From Patagioenas fasciata (Eukaryota; Chordata; Aves; Columbiformes; Columbidae): DNA of 64,000 bases. The stretch's first letter is position 1, and every line of letters begins with the position of its first letter. The position numbers and the translations under genes were made by a program. This document shows, piece by piece, positions 1 to 12,700 of this stretch. Under the pieces are notes generated by a model. That model was not told the origin of the DNA. It did not search any database and saw only the letters and a program-made list of their open reading frames with translations. The stretch spans positions 55,651,898 to 55,715,897 of the forward strand of contig NC_092521.1 of the NCBI RefSeq assembly GCF_037038585.1, given 5' to 3'.

Positions 1-1517
1 TAAGGGAAATGCTCCACTCCACATGATTTTGTTTGTTGTACAAGGGATTGTAATAGAGATCAAGACTAAGTGATGCCAGCAGAGCTTAATTCAGTGCTAA
101 GAGGTTGGTTCTGATGTGTAACTATCTCCTTGAAGTGAGCCTTCATGTTTATCTAAGTCACAGCTACCACATCACCACACCCTTTAAAAGTAATTTTACT
201 CCTTGAGTGTATGTGAGAGTGACACCATTCTGCAATCAGAAATGTTTGAGGGTTGGGGTTTTCTTCAGACTCCTTATGTTTACCTGTTTGCTTCCTCATA
301 ACATCATGTTTCTGCTTGGAAATACATTTGGCTACACAGGAAGAGTATCCATTGCAGTTTATTCTTCTTGACCTTTTGTGAATCTAAATTAAACTGCTTT
401 CTGGAAAGAAACCAGAGGCTCTCCTCTCTGCTCCCTTTAAACAATTGTGACCTTACAGTTGTTTCTTGTGGAGACAGCAGAAGCTTCTCTTTGATTCAGT
501 GAAGAGGAAGCAGAAAAGGGTAAAATCATCCTATGCTGATCTCACTATTTTTCTAAGTATTCACAAATTCTTTAAAGGATATTGGATTTTTCACACCTTT
601 TCTCTTATTGACCAAACTGCATTGCCTGTCATGCCCCATGCACTTAACTTTTTATTGCTTTATCTGGGTACCTGGTTTGCCCCCCAACCTCTGCACATAG
701 GCCCAGTGTACTGGAGCCCTGACATGGCTGTTGCTCTTCCCTCTAATGTGTAGCCAGAAGGAATGAGCAGTTGTGCAGAGGTTGGACTGAACAGATGAAA
801 TCAGGGACTGCAACCCCCTTGGACAAAGACAAGCTCTGGTGGGCAATGACCATGAAGTTCTTGGTCTTAACCATGTGCATTTGTGTATCCAAGTTGGAGG
901 CTTCAGATTGTGCAAAGCACTTTAAAAATCACTCTTTAAAATGCGTAAGTAATGAACCATCCTGTACATTGTTGGGAAAAACAATGCTCTTGGAGGAGAT
1001 GGGGAAAGCTTTCTTTCTGACAATTATTTTTAACAATGTGATACAATTTAGCTGAAAGTTGGGGAACAGCCATGGGCAGGGGGAGAAACATCCCTCCCTC
1101 TGGTTAACCTTGCCCAGGAAATGTGAATCACTGAACTAAATAAAGTTTGTAAAAGATGCTTTGAAAATACTATGCTACGCCCTATAATTCAGGCAAGAAT
1201 GAAGGAGGAGGGAAAAGAAAACATCAAAAGTCTCTGCTTCTTTTTATATTGCTTCCTGGTATATTTCTGTTTCTTTCTCCCCCCTCATCCTCCTCCAAAA
1301 CCCCCAAAAACTAAACCCCACCCTTCTTTCTGGTTTTGTTTTGTCTTTTTGTTTTTCTTTTTTTTTTTTTTTTTAAATCCTTTTCATTTTGTGAAACTGG
1401 TACCATAACCTTAACAACAACCTTGTTGTCTACAGACAACAACAATGATGAGAAGTGCCAAGGGGAGAAGGGAGTCCTGTTGGGATCAGACGACAACAAA
1501 GACAATTTTTTAACATT
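1..1517. other. Non-coding stretch, no recognised gene
   Basis: I recognise no gene here. There is an AATAAA at 1139-1144 (plus strand) and a T-rich tract near 1331-1376. A short open stretch starting at ATG 852 encodes a hydrophobic, signal-peptide-like N-terminus followed by a GTAAGT near 942, but nothing supports it as a real exon. A 3' UTR of an upstream gene cannot be excluded. Confidence 0.5.
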
Positions 1518-1605
1518 TTTATTAGGACCTCATGATGTACACATGAAAAATTAATTTCAGAACATGAACTGCTCTTCAGATGGCGCCGTTTAAATCTGGA
1601 GGATG

Positions 1606-1959
1606 TTAACATTCCTGCTGCATGACAAAGGTCCGCCACCCCCTGTGTTGATACTCATCCTGCTCAAAGGGGCAATAACATCGAAGGATGAACAGAGGCT
1701 GTGGCACCAAATCCTGCTCGAAGGCTACTTTCACAGATTTATCTTGGGATTTTCTAGCATTCCTTGTCAGGATCAGTTTGCCCTTGAGGGCCAGGCTGCA
1801 TGGCTCTAGCTCTTTGCAGGGCTCCAGCTGTTTCATCATTTGCACACATTTGGATGTATGCTTTGGCAGAGAGGATGACTGGTGGTAGAGGAGGAAAGGC
1901 AGCAGGAAAGCGCCTGCCACAACAGTATGGAAATAACGGTTCCACTGCTGTTTTAACAA
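1606..1959 (-). CDS. Unrecognised minus-strand open stretch, possible terminal exon or pseudogene
   Basis: About 117 codons are open on the minus strand, ending in a stop at 1608-1606. No ATG starts it; the frame is open up to a TGA just beyond 1970. The N-terminal part is hydrophobic and could be a membrane segment (roughly residues 10-25). The rest is cysteine-containing and ends in ...VMQQEC. About 85 nt past the stop the minus strand has AATAAA (1523-1518), followed by a TTGTTGTCG-type T/G-rich stretch. That is the layout of a last exon with a short 3' UTR. I do not recognise the protein. A possible acceptor (ACTACAG) lies just upstream but has a poor pyrimidine tract. It may equally be a chance open frame or a decayed pseudogene. 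Confidence 0.12.
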   Translation of the reverse strand: MLKQQWNRYFHTVVAGAFLLPFLLYHQSSSLPKHTSKCVQMMKQLEPCKELEPCSLALKGKLILTRNARKSQDKSVKVAFEQDLVPQPLFILRCYCPFEQDEYQHRGWRTFVMQQEC

Positions 1960-1963
1960 CCAC

Positions 1964-4900
1964 TGCTGTAGTCAGGTAACATCATGAGGAAGCACTGTAA
2001 CATGTTTGTAGGGACAAATCCACCTGTGGGTCCCCCCATGCTGGTGTGAGTGGAGCACCAGGAGGTAGCAGTGAGATGTGGTGGCTGGGTGACAGCAGGC
2101 AGTGGGAGCCTCTGGGCTCGCAGCCGCAGCAGTGAGCTCCCACAGCACTTAGGGCAGCAGAGTGTGAAGCCCATCCCTGCAGCATCTGCCCAGTATTTGG
2201 TCTCACCTGTTTAATAGAAGTTCATCAGGAGGAGCATGTGTGACTCACTTGAAAGAATCTCCCCTGGAAAATGCCTGAATCTGTCCTACTCTCTTAACAG
2301 CAAAGAAAACTGCAATGGAACTGAATAGTCTTTTCCTGTCCTTTCTAAAAAGCCCATACTGCTGTGGGGATCACTACTCCTCTGTCCTTTCCCTACACCT
2401 GATGCACACCCTGTGGGCAGCTTGGAGGGGCTGGGACCCCAGGGTAAGCAGCCATCTGGGCTTTGCAGGGAGGTGGCAGCTTTCGTGCTGCCGGAGAGGC
2501 ATTGGGAGATTAGAACAAGGCTGTGAAACTGGCTTGTCATCTGCTTTTCCATTTCTGCTTTGCTGCTTAACCCCTTGCCCCTCCTCATAAAAACAAACAC
2601 GCGCAGCCTGACTTCCAGGTGCTTTTGCTGGTTAAATGCCCATTGCAGCAGATGCAGCCAGGGGAGGGCTGGGGAGGAAAAGAGGGTTTTCTCCCCAGGC
2701 TGCCAAGCTCTGCAGCCACTATTTAGCCCAGGGGCTCGACCAGCACACATGTGGCTCAGGAGCTCCCTGTGGAGCAGTAATGACCTTTGGATCTGTAGCT
2801 CCACTGTCCCTAGTCCTGGTGCTTTCCCATCTGGTTCCTACTATTCCCGTAAATCCCTGCTGGGCTGTTTAATAGCAAGCAGGGAGTTTCAATGAAGCTG
2901 AGGTCACTTTGACTCACTTCTAAACTGGAACCAGACTGAGCTGAGGGCAGTGTTTGTACTGGGGGAAGCAATGACAAAGTGTCCTACGACTCCTCATCAG
3001 ATCTTGATCACGAGCCCACAGCCTGAGCTCAAGGTTTGCTTTGTGTGAGGGTCAGTCTCTGGAGCACTTTTATGAACATGCCACTGATTGAATTGGCTTT
3101 TCCTTAGACATGGGTTTTATGCCAAAATCCTGTTTTGTTTTATTTTGTTTTTTCTCTTTCATGCATGTTTGTATGTACATACCTCTAATTGCCTGTTGTG
3201 CCCAGCCTTTGAATTATCCTGTCCCTGCAAGGACTATGCACAAGTACCCAGTAACCCAGCATGAGCAAAGAAATTTCAGTATATCTTTAAGGTCAGCGAA
3301 AGCTGGAGACAGATGATTTCTGACAACTGCTTGGCTTGCAGATCTGTCAGTAGCACCAAGGCTCTGTGGTCAGTTTACTACTACTGAAATAACCCCCCAG
3401 CCTGGCCATGCTTCCCTTTGGGGCTCTGGCTTCATTGTGCTGTCTCTGAGCACAGACTTATGTTGGGAGACTTCTGCCCAGCAGGGCTGTGCTCTTGGTC
3501 TGAGGACAGACAACTTGAAGCTGCTCTTCCATGCAAAGCTTGAGTGCCCTGCAGAAGTGATTATGCTCTCCTCATACCTTCCCCCCATCATGCTTTTTTA
3601 AATTTTTTTTTTTTCCTCATTTCCTCCTATGAAAGAAACAGGGGAGATTTTGTGGCAGAACAGTGTTTGCCGATCTTGTTCAAAGCACAATGAAAAATGA
3701 CAGCCGGAGAAGCATGACAAGGCATGTAAACTTGAGCTAATGGAAATCTATGTGTCAGCTGAGTGTTTAATCAGGCCTGTCATTGTCAACAGACACCCCT
3801 TTACAAGACAGGTATTGTTTGTAGTAACAAGTGCACCATGAAGAGGAATGTAGCTTTGAATTCTATGAATTTGCCTCTTTAAAACAGATTAAAAACAAAA
3901 AAAATCCTTAGCCCATCCTTACATTACATAATGGTAGTACACAAATACCTGCTTATATGTCTGTATATTTCAGGTTTAATCAGTCTACCAACTAAAAAAT
4001 GAGCTTCCCTCTTAATTTCATTCTTCTCATTGGTACTGTTGAACACATTTACCGTCCCAAGTGTATATATCCCTTTTGTCACCTTGAACTTTAACCCCGC
4101 TTCAGTCAGTGATATCAAAAGATTTAAAAAAAAGAAACAGTGATGTCCCAATGTTTTCTATCTGCAGAATAAAAGCAAAGACAGTTTGTTAAGCAGACTG
4201 TCACACTTACTCTTCTGACTTTTCAACAAACTGTCTCTCAGCTAAGCAAAAAATAGTGAGTGTTCATTTTGAATACAGTTCACTGATTTGCCACTTTAGA
4301 CAAAATCCATACAAACTCTTAAACACAGAAAAAGCAAAGCACTAAATCTTGTGTTGAGACTGCATTGGGATGCACTGTATCCATTCTGTAGAAGCAGGAG
4401 AGAAATATTCAAGTAGTTTTGCTGATCTTTGAATGAATTTATGGCATATGCCTTTTTGCCCTTAAAAAAACCCAAACAAACCACATCCTACAGCTGTAGA
4501 GTTCTGCTGACCTCGTGGACCTCTACGGATACTAGTAAACTGGATACTAGTGGATCGAGACTTGAGAGCTCAGTGAATCTGAAATAGGACCAGATACTTA
4601 ACATGGGTAACAAGCTTCATCCACATTAGGCAATTTAAAATAGCATTCAGGGTTTGGCTATTGGATCTCCTGGGTTGCATCATGGAGAAGTGAGTGTGTG
4701 ATGGGATGCAATGGAGATTTGGGAATGGTTTGTTTCTGATTCTGCTCTGACTTCCTGAGACAGATACTTGATTTCATCATGCCTCCCTTTCTTCTACTTA
4801 AAAAAAAAACCCACACTCAACAGTACCTCCCTCAAAAAGATACTGTGAAAATTAATCATCTGTAAAATACTTAGAGATCTTTCGGAGAGAAGATTTCTTC

Positions 4901-7898
4901 AGAGATGTATATCTGTGCAAGGAAGCACGTATTAGTTTAAATGAGTATTGCCATGGTAAGGCTCCCTACGCAGTCTGGGTGGAGCTGATGTGGGGAAAGG
5001 CCTGGATGTGTCTGGGGTATGCTGGCTCACCAGCCAGACCCCTCCCCAACATTACTTAATTCCCAGAGCTGCAGTAGAAGCTGTGGGAAGGCAGTCCTGC
5101 AGTCTGTTGTTGGAGATAAAGTTTTAATCTCTTCTGTTTTCCTTGACACTCACGCTGGATGGACACATGGGAAATGTTCTCAAGTTGTTTATGCACGTGG
5201 GATTTTTGTGCAGCCTTGAGAGACCCTGCTTACTAGACTCTGTTTTCTAGTTCACCAGAAACAGCACCAAATTAGTGAGCCTCTTGGGAGTATAACTCAC
5301 TGCTATTTGGAAAAATGTCTGCTTCTGGTCTTAAGTTCCTTGGTAGAAAAGCTTTCTGGGTTGCCTGTGGAAGTCTTTGTGAAGCAATCTAAGAGGTAAA
5401 ATGTAAGAAGTTGCTCCTGGAAATAAGTGGAAATGGAAAGAAATCATATATTTGAGTAGATCAGGGACAGAATGTGCAAAGCAATTTAAGCCAGAGCAAC
5501 AGTGAGCAGTGGATGGAGGAAGAGTTGCTCTCAAGTGTTTCCATTTTTCTTTATCAACTGAAGAAGTGAGAGAACTGCTGGCATTGTGTTCGAGAAGTGT
5601 ACGACCAGACCTCTGGAGATGGTGACAAACTCTCAGATGCAGCTGACAGAGTTTGGGTTCTGGTGTTGGTAGCATCTGTGCTTAAATATTGCGCCTGCTA
5701 GCAAAGTGTTTGATGAAGTTTCCTGGCCAGTGGAGGCAGTGATTAATCGTTTAATACATTGTTTGCTCTGGACAGAAACTAACCCCTTGTTAGAACCACA
5801 CACAAAAATGGTTTTGGCAAAAAGTCTGGACTCAAAGAATAGAACCTGGAAACACTGCACCTTAGGTCACTTTGTTTCCTTTTGCTTTAGTTAGGAGGTA
5901 TTTAGAACTTTTACTACGAAGTATGTTGCAGAAATCCCTTGCTGTCCATGACTCGGAGCTCTGGATCTGCAAGCAGCACAAATCTATCAGCATCACTCCC
6001 TGCCCAAGCCAGCCAACCTGCCCTGACACAGGGTGCGCTGCTAGGGTGCACTGTCCCTTGCCTGTGACTCCAAGGGCTCTGTGTCTCCACATGGCCCAGC
6101 AATGGGTCAGTCCAGAAGGGTAGGATACTGCAAGGCACCTTCAGTAACAAAGCCCATCACTACTGAGAGCCCAGTTTTATTAAGAAACTTCGACATTCAG
6201 AGGCTAAAAGCAGATATGCTTTTCTAAAGGTGATTCTGCTGAAAAGTTGATTTTGTATTAGTTACTGTCCAGGAGATAAATTTTGTAATCAGTGTACAGC
6301 AAGTCATTTGTCTCTAGAAGGGTTAAGGCGAAGAAAATGGTGAGTCATTAAGAAGCAATTCCCTTATTTGAAGCACACACGAAATAGGAATTTGGATGGC
6401 AAAGGAACAAAGCCTCATTCTTTCAAGTGCATTTGCTGAGCGCCTTGGTATCTTAGATAAAGAACAAGCATCTACTAGCGGATTAACATTATGAAAAAGT
6501 CAGGATTAAAAAGAATAATTCTCAGTGAGGCTGTGTAATTGAAGCTCTAAAGCAGTTCAAAAGCTTAGGCCAGTAAGCTCCTGGCCACCAGCTAATTCAT
6601 GTGTTTTATGACAAGAAGGCAGAATGCTAATCATCAGGGCAGCATATGGAGAGGGAGAACCAGGGCCACATGGATATTCAGTGACAACCATCTGAACTTC
6701 AGAGGCAGCACAGAGGGCTATTAACGTACTCCCTTGCCCTGTCTGAGAGTGCTGACCTCACTTCTAATCCTGCCCCTCCAGGGTACTTAATTTCCAGCAT
6801 TGCTCAACCCAGTCAGGCCTGCTTAACAATTTCTTTTCTGAGCTAGTCTCTTTGAAGAGGCCCTATTTTCTGTTCAGTGAGATGAAAGAGATACTGATGT
6901 TGATTATCAAAGGCATGTGCTCCAAACCACCAAGTGTCTAATGCCCAAGGGAGGTAATATTATCTCTGACTTCAACGTTTACATCCTCCTGCCACGAAAG
7001 ATGTGGTGGTTAACTAGCACATCTTTTTTTCTTTCCTACTAATTTTACATGAGCTATTAATCAGAGGGGAAAATTAACTAATTCTACAGCTTGTAGGTCA
7101 TGGTAGGGCAGCACTCTCATCTAGATAAAAAGGACTGTGGACTGATGCAGTCAGCTGCGCTATACCTTGCGGTACGACAGGTTTATGTATGGTCTTTTCA
7201 CTATATCGAACTGAGGAAGTCTCACTGTGTTTTCTCAAAGTCTGTCCGGTGACTGCAAACCTTAGCCCAACTGCACAGCTGGTTACCCCCAGTCACTCCT
7301 GCCTCTGGGAGGAGTCTGGTCCACTGACCAGCTGCCAGGGCTAAGATCAAGCAACATCTGCCCGTTCACTGTGAAAGGAAAAGAAGCTCTCCTGAAGGAG
7401 AGGCTCATGGGCATTCACCTTTTGATGATGAGAGAAGGCCTGTTTACCAAGCAATCGTCACTGCCTGATCGTTTAAACCAGAAATGCTTGAAATGACAAT
7501 GTGGGCAGGTGGAGCTTAGAGGTAAAAAATTGTTATCTTAAATAAAAGTATTGCTCGGAGTTTCTTTCTGTAAGGATTCCCTACACACCAACTGAGGAAA
7601 TTAATCTGATTCAGGGTTGCAGGGCGGGTTGTGGCACGGCTTAATTGCATGAAGCAGTGACAATTGACATAATTGCTGAAATTCATCTCCTGGAGCCAGG
7701 ATGATTATTTATGTGCAACACCTGGTCTTCTCTGATGCAGTGAAGCAAGTGTTGTCCCAATATATGAGCTTTGCTGTGCAAGATCAACTACACTGGGCAT
7801 GCACAGTATATATTGTGCTTCCTACTGTAAATTCTGCAGTCTAGATTAAAGGCCTCAAGAGGTCTCCTCCAGCTTTGTGTCAATTAGGCTTACACAAA
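1964..7898. other. Non-coding stretch, no recognised gene
   Basis: No exon, RNA gene or full repeat is recognised. It holds a GC-richer patch at about 2000-2900 with long but unconvincing open frames, and T- or A-rich runs near 3600 and 4800. The segment 7610-7745 is dense in homeodomain-like TAAT motifs and looks like a candidate regulatory element. Confidence 0.5.
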
Positions 7899-8322
7899 AG
7901 ATGATTAAAGGAGTGGAGCATCTCCCTTATGAGGAAAGGCTGAGGGAGCTGGGTCTCTTTAGCTTGGAGGAGACCGAGGGGTGATCTCATTAATGTTTTT
8001 AAATATGTAAAGGGTGAGTGTCACAAGGGTGGAGCCAGGATCTTCTCAGTGACAACCAATGATAGGACAAGGGGCAATGGATACAAATTGGAACACAGGA
8101 GGTTCCATTTAAATATGAGAAGAAACTTCTTTGCAGTGAGGGTGACAGACACTGGAACAGGCTGCCCAGGGGGTTGTGGAGTCTCCTTCTCTGGAGACAT
8201 TCAAAACCCGCCTGGACACCTTCCTATGTAATCTCATCTAGGTGTTCCTGCTCCGGCAGGGGGATTGGACTGGATGATCTTTCAAGGTCCCTTCCAATCC
8301 CTAACATCCTGTGATTCTGTGA
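7899..8322 (+). mobile_element. CR1 LINE, 3' end, 5'-truncated
   Basis: This is about 420 bp of the 3' end of a CR1 non-LTR retrotransposon. It carries the decayed C-terminal reverse-transcriptase ORF (a stretch encoding [13 protein letters not shown] residues where CR1 has its WNRLP-type region) and the CR1 3' UTR. It finishes with the CR1 tail ATTCTGTGA just after TTCCAATCCCTAACATCCTG. It closely matches the copy at 52,954-53,377 and is cut at nearly the same 5' point. It is truncated and cannot move by itself. Confidence 0.93.
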
Positions 8323-8923
8323 AAAGGAGGGAGTTCCTTGAGATGGGAATTGACTCCTAACCTCTTCACCTTCTGCTTCTCTGCAGGACTCTCTTCTTCC
8401 TTTCACTCTTAATGAACGCTCTGACTTTCAAGTTGACACTAGTTAAACAAGCCCAGAGGAATGAAGGAAACCGTTTACCTGAAGTAACTGGGCCAGCATT
8501 TCTTCATCTTTTGCCCATTACAAATTACAGAAAGAATATTGCATTCATGGAAGTTGTTTGTTTAAAAGATGCATGCGAATCCACACTGTGTGATTTCAAG
8601 ATACTGTGTGCATTGATAATGAAAACAATAGTCTGTGTAGGTATGCTTACACAATTTTAAGTTTTTGTCTGCAATAATATTTTGGCTAAGGGGCTTTAAG
8701 TTGACAAAAACAGGTCCTATAAGCAGCTAGACAGATTTGTGACCATTTAAGTAGGTCAGGTACTCTTTTTTGAGCTGAATACTAAAAGGTCAGGTGAAGA
8801 ATATTTAATCTCTTTTCAGTGAAATATGGCCTTGCAGGTTTTTATAACATTTCACAGACAAATTGTATCAGGACACTGACTAAGCCCTTAGAAAAGTGTC
8901 ATTTTAACAGAGTGTCTGAAAAC
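8323..8923. other. Non-coding stretch, nothing recognised
   Basis: No gene or repeat is seen between the CR1 end and the target duplication of the LTR. Confidence 0.5.
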
Positions 8924-8928
8924 AGAAT

Positions 8929-9581
8929 TGTCGAGGTTTTGATTGCAGGGTGACAATAAAACCATGGCAGATGTATCGTTAACCCCCTCTCCCCTGGCTT
9001 CCCCCCTCAGCCCCTCCCTCCCCCCCTTCCCACTAAGGACAGGCAATCGGGAGGAAAAGAAGGACAGAGAGAAGAGAGTTGGAAAAAATTAAAAATGTTT
9101 TACTAATGCTACTGGTAAAAGAGAGGAAAATAATACAAAATATACAAAATCAATCTTGAAAGTCCCAGCAACTGCTCCGGCAGATGAGGGCCAGCACCCG
9201 AAGTCCTGGACTGGATTCTGCAGCCAACCGGAACTGGATTCAGTCTCTCACTAGGCCTCAGTTCACAGGGACTGCTAGCAAGGTCCTCTCCTAATGTCGG
9301 CCATAAGGAAAAGGAACAAGATCCTCGTGATCTCCCACTTTTATATGAAGTATTTACGTGAATGGGATGTTAAACTCCATTGGTCATTTTTTTTTTGGTC
9401 ACCTGTTTCTCATTGCCCCTCCCACATGATGTGCATCTGTCCTTGTCAATAACCTCGCATTCCATTGCTATGTTTACCAAAACATGTATCTGGTTTTCCA
9501 GGAAAATGCAGCTAATATGAAAGCTTTAGTTTACAGGCAAATTCACTAAAAGAGAAACCTATTTTTAACAAAACCAGGACG
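8929..9581 (-). mobile_element. Solo retroviral LTR, family A, copy 1
   Basis: This is a 653-bp LTR with no internal viral genes beside it. On the minus strand it begins at the TGTCCTGG-type end (last base mutated here) and ends in CCTCGACA. The two ends form a short inverted repeat. It is flanked by the 5-bp target duplication AGAAT (8924-8928 and 9582-9586). A TATA box (CATATAAAAG, minus strand) lies at 9347-9338. A C-rich run at about 8985-9030 reads as G-runs on the LTR's sense strand. A second copy lies at 62,142-62,776. The 5-bp duplication fits an endogenous retrovirus, but I cannot assign the class. It is most likely the product of LTR-LTR recombination. Confidence 0.88.
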
Positions 9582-9645
9582 AGAATGAACACGTACTTCT
9601 CTACTACTGATGGATCCATTGTGTGCAATTGTCATAATTTTGTCT

Positions 9646-9712
9646 GGGTTTTTTTGTTCGTTTGTTTGTTTTTGTTTTGTTTGTTTGTTTTTTTTTTTTT
9701 TTTTTTTTTTTA
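9646..9712. repeat. T-rich low-complexity tract
   Basis: GTTT-type repeats run into a pure T run of about 24 bases and are followed by AATAAAG. It could be a simple repeat or the reverse-strand tail of a lost insert. Confidence 0.85.
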
Positions 9713-12700
9713 ATAAAGAAGTAAATGCACATATGAAGCATGAGCAGTGGAGCATACACATGAAGGACTTCTAGCAGTAGAGTTATCTGATCTGCATGCG
9801 TTCTTGCTGTGGTGCCAAGCCTGGGGAAGTCTTTCTGCTGCTTACTTGTGGACCTGCCTTCACTCTATGCAAACCCCAGATGGTTCATTCTTCCTCTGTA
9901 AGAGATGACCTCAAGTATTTTTTGAGGTTTTTCACAAAAATTATTTTGACTGAAAGACCAGCACTTAGCTCAAGACAACCAAGCCTTTGCTATTTACAAT
10001 ATTTGTCCTTTATTTGGACTGCAAAATGTAAATAAAAATGTCCTTTGGCACTCTTGTTAGGTTTTCAGCTCCACGTTGCTACCAGCAAATGAGTAATCCC
10101 TTCACTGAAGTTGCTAATGAATTTCTGCTAGGAAACACAGAAATAACATGTAGGAGCAAATTGTTCATGAAGTGCCTTCATAAAGTGCTTGGATTTGGTC
10201 TTTCAGAAGAGGACTCAACAGTGTTTGCCTCAGTCTTAATTGCTCCCAGAATGAAAGAGCACCAAGATATGTTCAGACGGTTCAGTTCTGATGGAGGTTG
10301 ATTTTACTCAACAGTGTGTCTGCACATGTTAATAGATTTTATGATGACTGCGCTTATTCTGCAAACAGATCTGCAACAAAGGACAGTGGCAGTGGTGTAT
10401 ACAAGCATGTGTGTAAAAGCCCATACTGATGAGACCTACACTGGGCACATTAAAAAATGGTGCCCTTCTCACAGGTAAAAAAAAAAAAAGAAGTAGTACA
10501 ACTGCAGTTTTATCTTGATTTGGAAACCAGGTGTCCTGATTCATCACCAGCATCAGACTTCTGTTCTTTTATGCTTCAGCCTCTGGAAAGTCCAGCCTTG
10601 GACTGAGGCCACTGGGTAATAACTGGAGGTTTCCACTGATCCAGAAAAGAGGAGGAATTGACATCATGTCAGGGCTGGAGCTAACCAAATTAAATGAGCC
10701 TCTGTTCCTCAGTCATGACTTGGAGGGATCCATGGAAAGAGCGAGCAGAGGGTCTAGTCTCAGGATGAAAGCAAGACAGGCCTCTGATGGCAAATCTGCA
10801 AAGGTCTGAATTGAATATCAAATGCCAATTATAAACTGGCTGATGTGTTTTCCCAACAAACTCATTTCCCACTAGGATAGTTGGTCTTTGTTGTAGGATA
10901 TTCTTACAGCTCAAATATTCCTTGTTCCAAGCAAAGGCAAGTAACTTTACCTCATTTGAACGTGATATGTTACAAATAGTACCTAGATGCTGTCTGATCC
11001 AGCTTATTCCACTTGTTTCCTCACGTGTGCATAATCCAATATAATTTATTTTTTAAAAAATTAAAATATAAGAATTTTTTAAATGCTTTAACAATTTATC
11101 TTGTTTTGGGGTTTTTAGACTAGCTGTGAAATAAGCTGTAAATATATACAGCTCTTACATTGGCAGTGGCAGAGCTGTAACAAAAAGACTACATTTACAG
11201 CAACATTGCTAACAACATCCGTATTTGCTCTTCTCATTCGACAGAAAATGTAGAATTTTTCTAGTAGGCAAGCTGTGCATCTCAGTGTAGCTATATCTTC
11301 TTATCTTGCATCATCTGCTCCATTAAGCCTGGTTTGAAAATGAAGACTTTTCAGAGGAGGGTCCTGGTTTCAAGGCTAGTAGCTTTATAGGAGTGGAACT
11401 CGGTAACATCCCAGAATTTCCATTTCAGTGGCATGCATATCATTTTGATGAGATCTCATGCTTTATGGGGGAGTTTTTCTGGAACTCTTTCATTTTGGGT
11501 TTGCTTCAATTGGAACATTCAATTCCTGATCTCAGAACCACTGGAATCCATGCATCTTTGACCACATCCGCCAGGTATAATTGGGTATATGTTAGCCTGC
11601 TGTGAGCAAGCTGCATGAAAACTACATGAATGCTATGTAGACCATACCTAAATAAAGGCTGTTAGTAAAGCAGCATTTCTAATATCCTGTGGTAGCTACT
11701 GCCATTAGAATGATACAGCCAAAATGCCTTTAGTTTTTTATAATCGCCTTGTAGGCAGCATACAGATTTTTCCACTGATGCAATCTCCACCACTGAGCTG
11801 AGCCAGTTGGCTGAATTAGGCGCGTTTTTAGTCATTTGAGTGTCTGTGAATCAGCTGATTAACCACCACTGCCAACACCACCCATTTTGCCAATGGGTTG
11901 TGTAGCTGTAAGCAATTACAGAGGACATTCGCGCAGGGTATGACCATCCCTAGAATGAACTTATGTTTTGTGGAAGCTCCATGTCATTTTTTCTCCTTTT
12001 GCATCCTCATTTCATATAATTCTTGAGTTCAAAGGACATTGAAACTATAGGCTGTATTCATCTTTTTCCTTATAGCTCTGCCAGTGACCAGCACCCTGGA
12101 AAGTGTCCTGTGGAGTTCATGGGAATGTAATGTTGTTGTTTAAATAAGTCATGGTATTTCATCCTCATGGTGTTAGTTCTCTGTGCTGTGAAATTTTGCT
12201 GTTGGTCTGCTCTGTATTTGTTAAACAATGTTTAATTCCTTTATACTCTGGAAGAGACAGTAAATGGGTTCATTTTTCAGTATCTTGAGTTGTTATAAAA
12301 AGTGCCGGGATCAAGTTCAGCCTCAGAAAACACCCACCCACTGTGCCCTCGTGTTCTTAGTTCATAACTGGTTAAGGGCATCTATGCTACTTAAACCAAA
12401 TAGCTTTTGTGACCTTAAAATAAGGTAGGCAGTTTCCTCCACTTATCTTTATTCCCTTCTGAAGCCAGAATTTTTCCTGGATTTGTTCATATGACAGTAA
12501 TAATCCATTGTAATAAATTTCAGTTACAGTGCTGCTCTCTTGCTCATGCCAAGCCTCCCTGCAGAATTCTGACAGTTTCTTTTATAGGACATATTTCCCC
12601 AAATACACTTAAGAAGGTGGTCTAAAGGTTCCATACCAACAATCGTGATTTTTCTGAGGCCACTTTTCCTGTGCTAGAGAGATGTACGCAAAAGCCTTAT

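Noticed and set aside
2286..2804. 172-codon minus-strand open frame
   Set aside because: No domain is recognised, open frames overlap it on the other strand, and I saw no convincing splice or poly(A) context. It is probably chance in a GC-richer patch.
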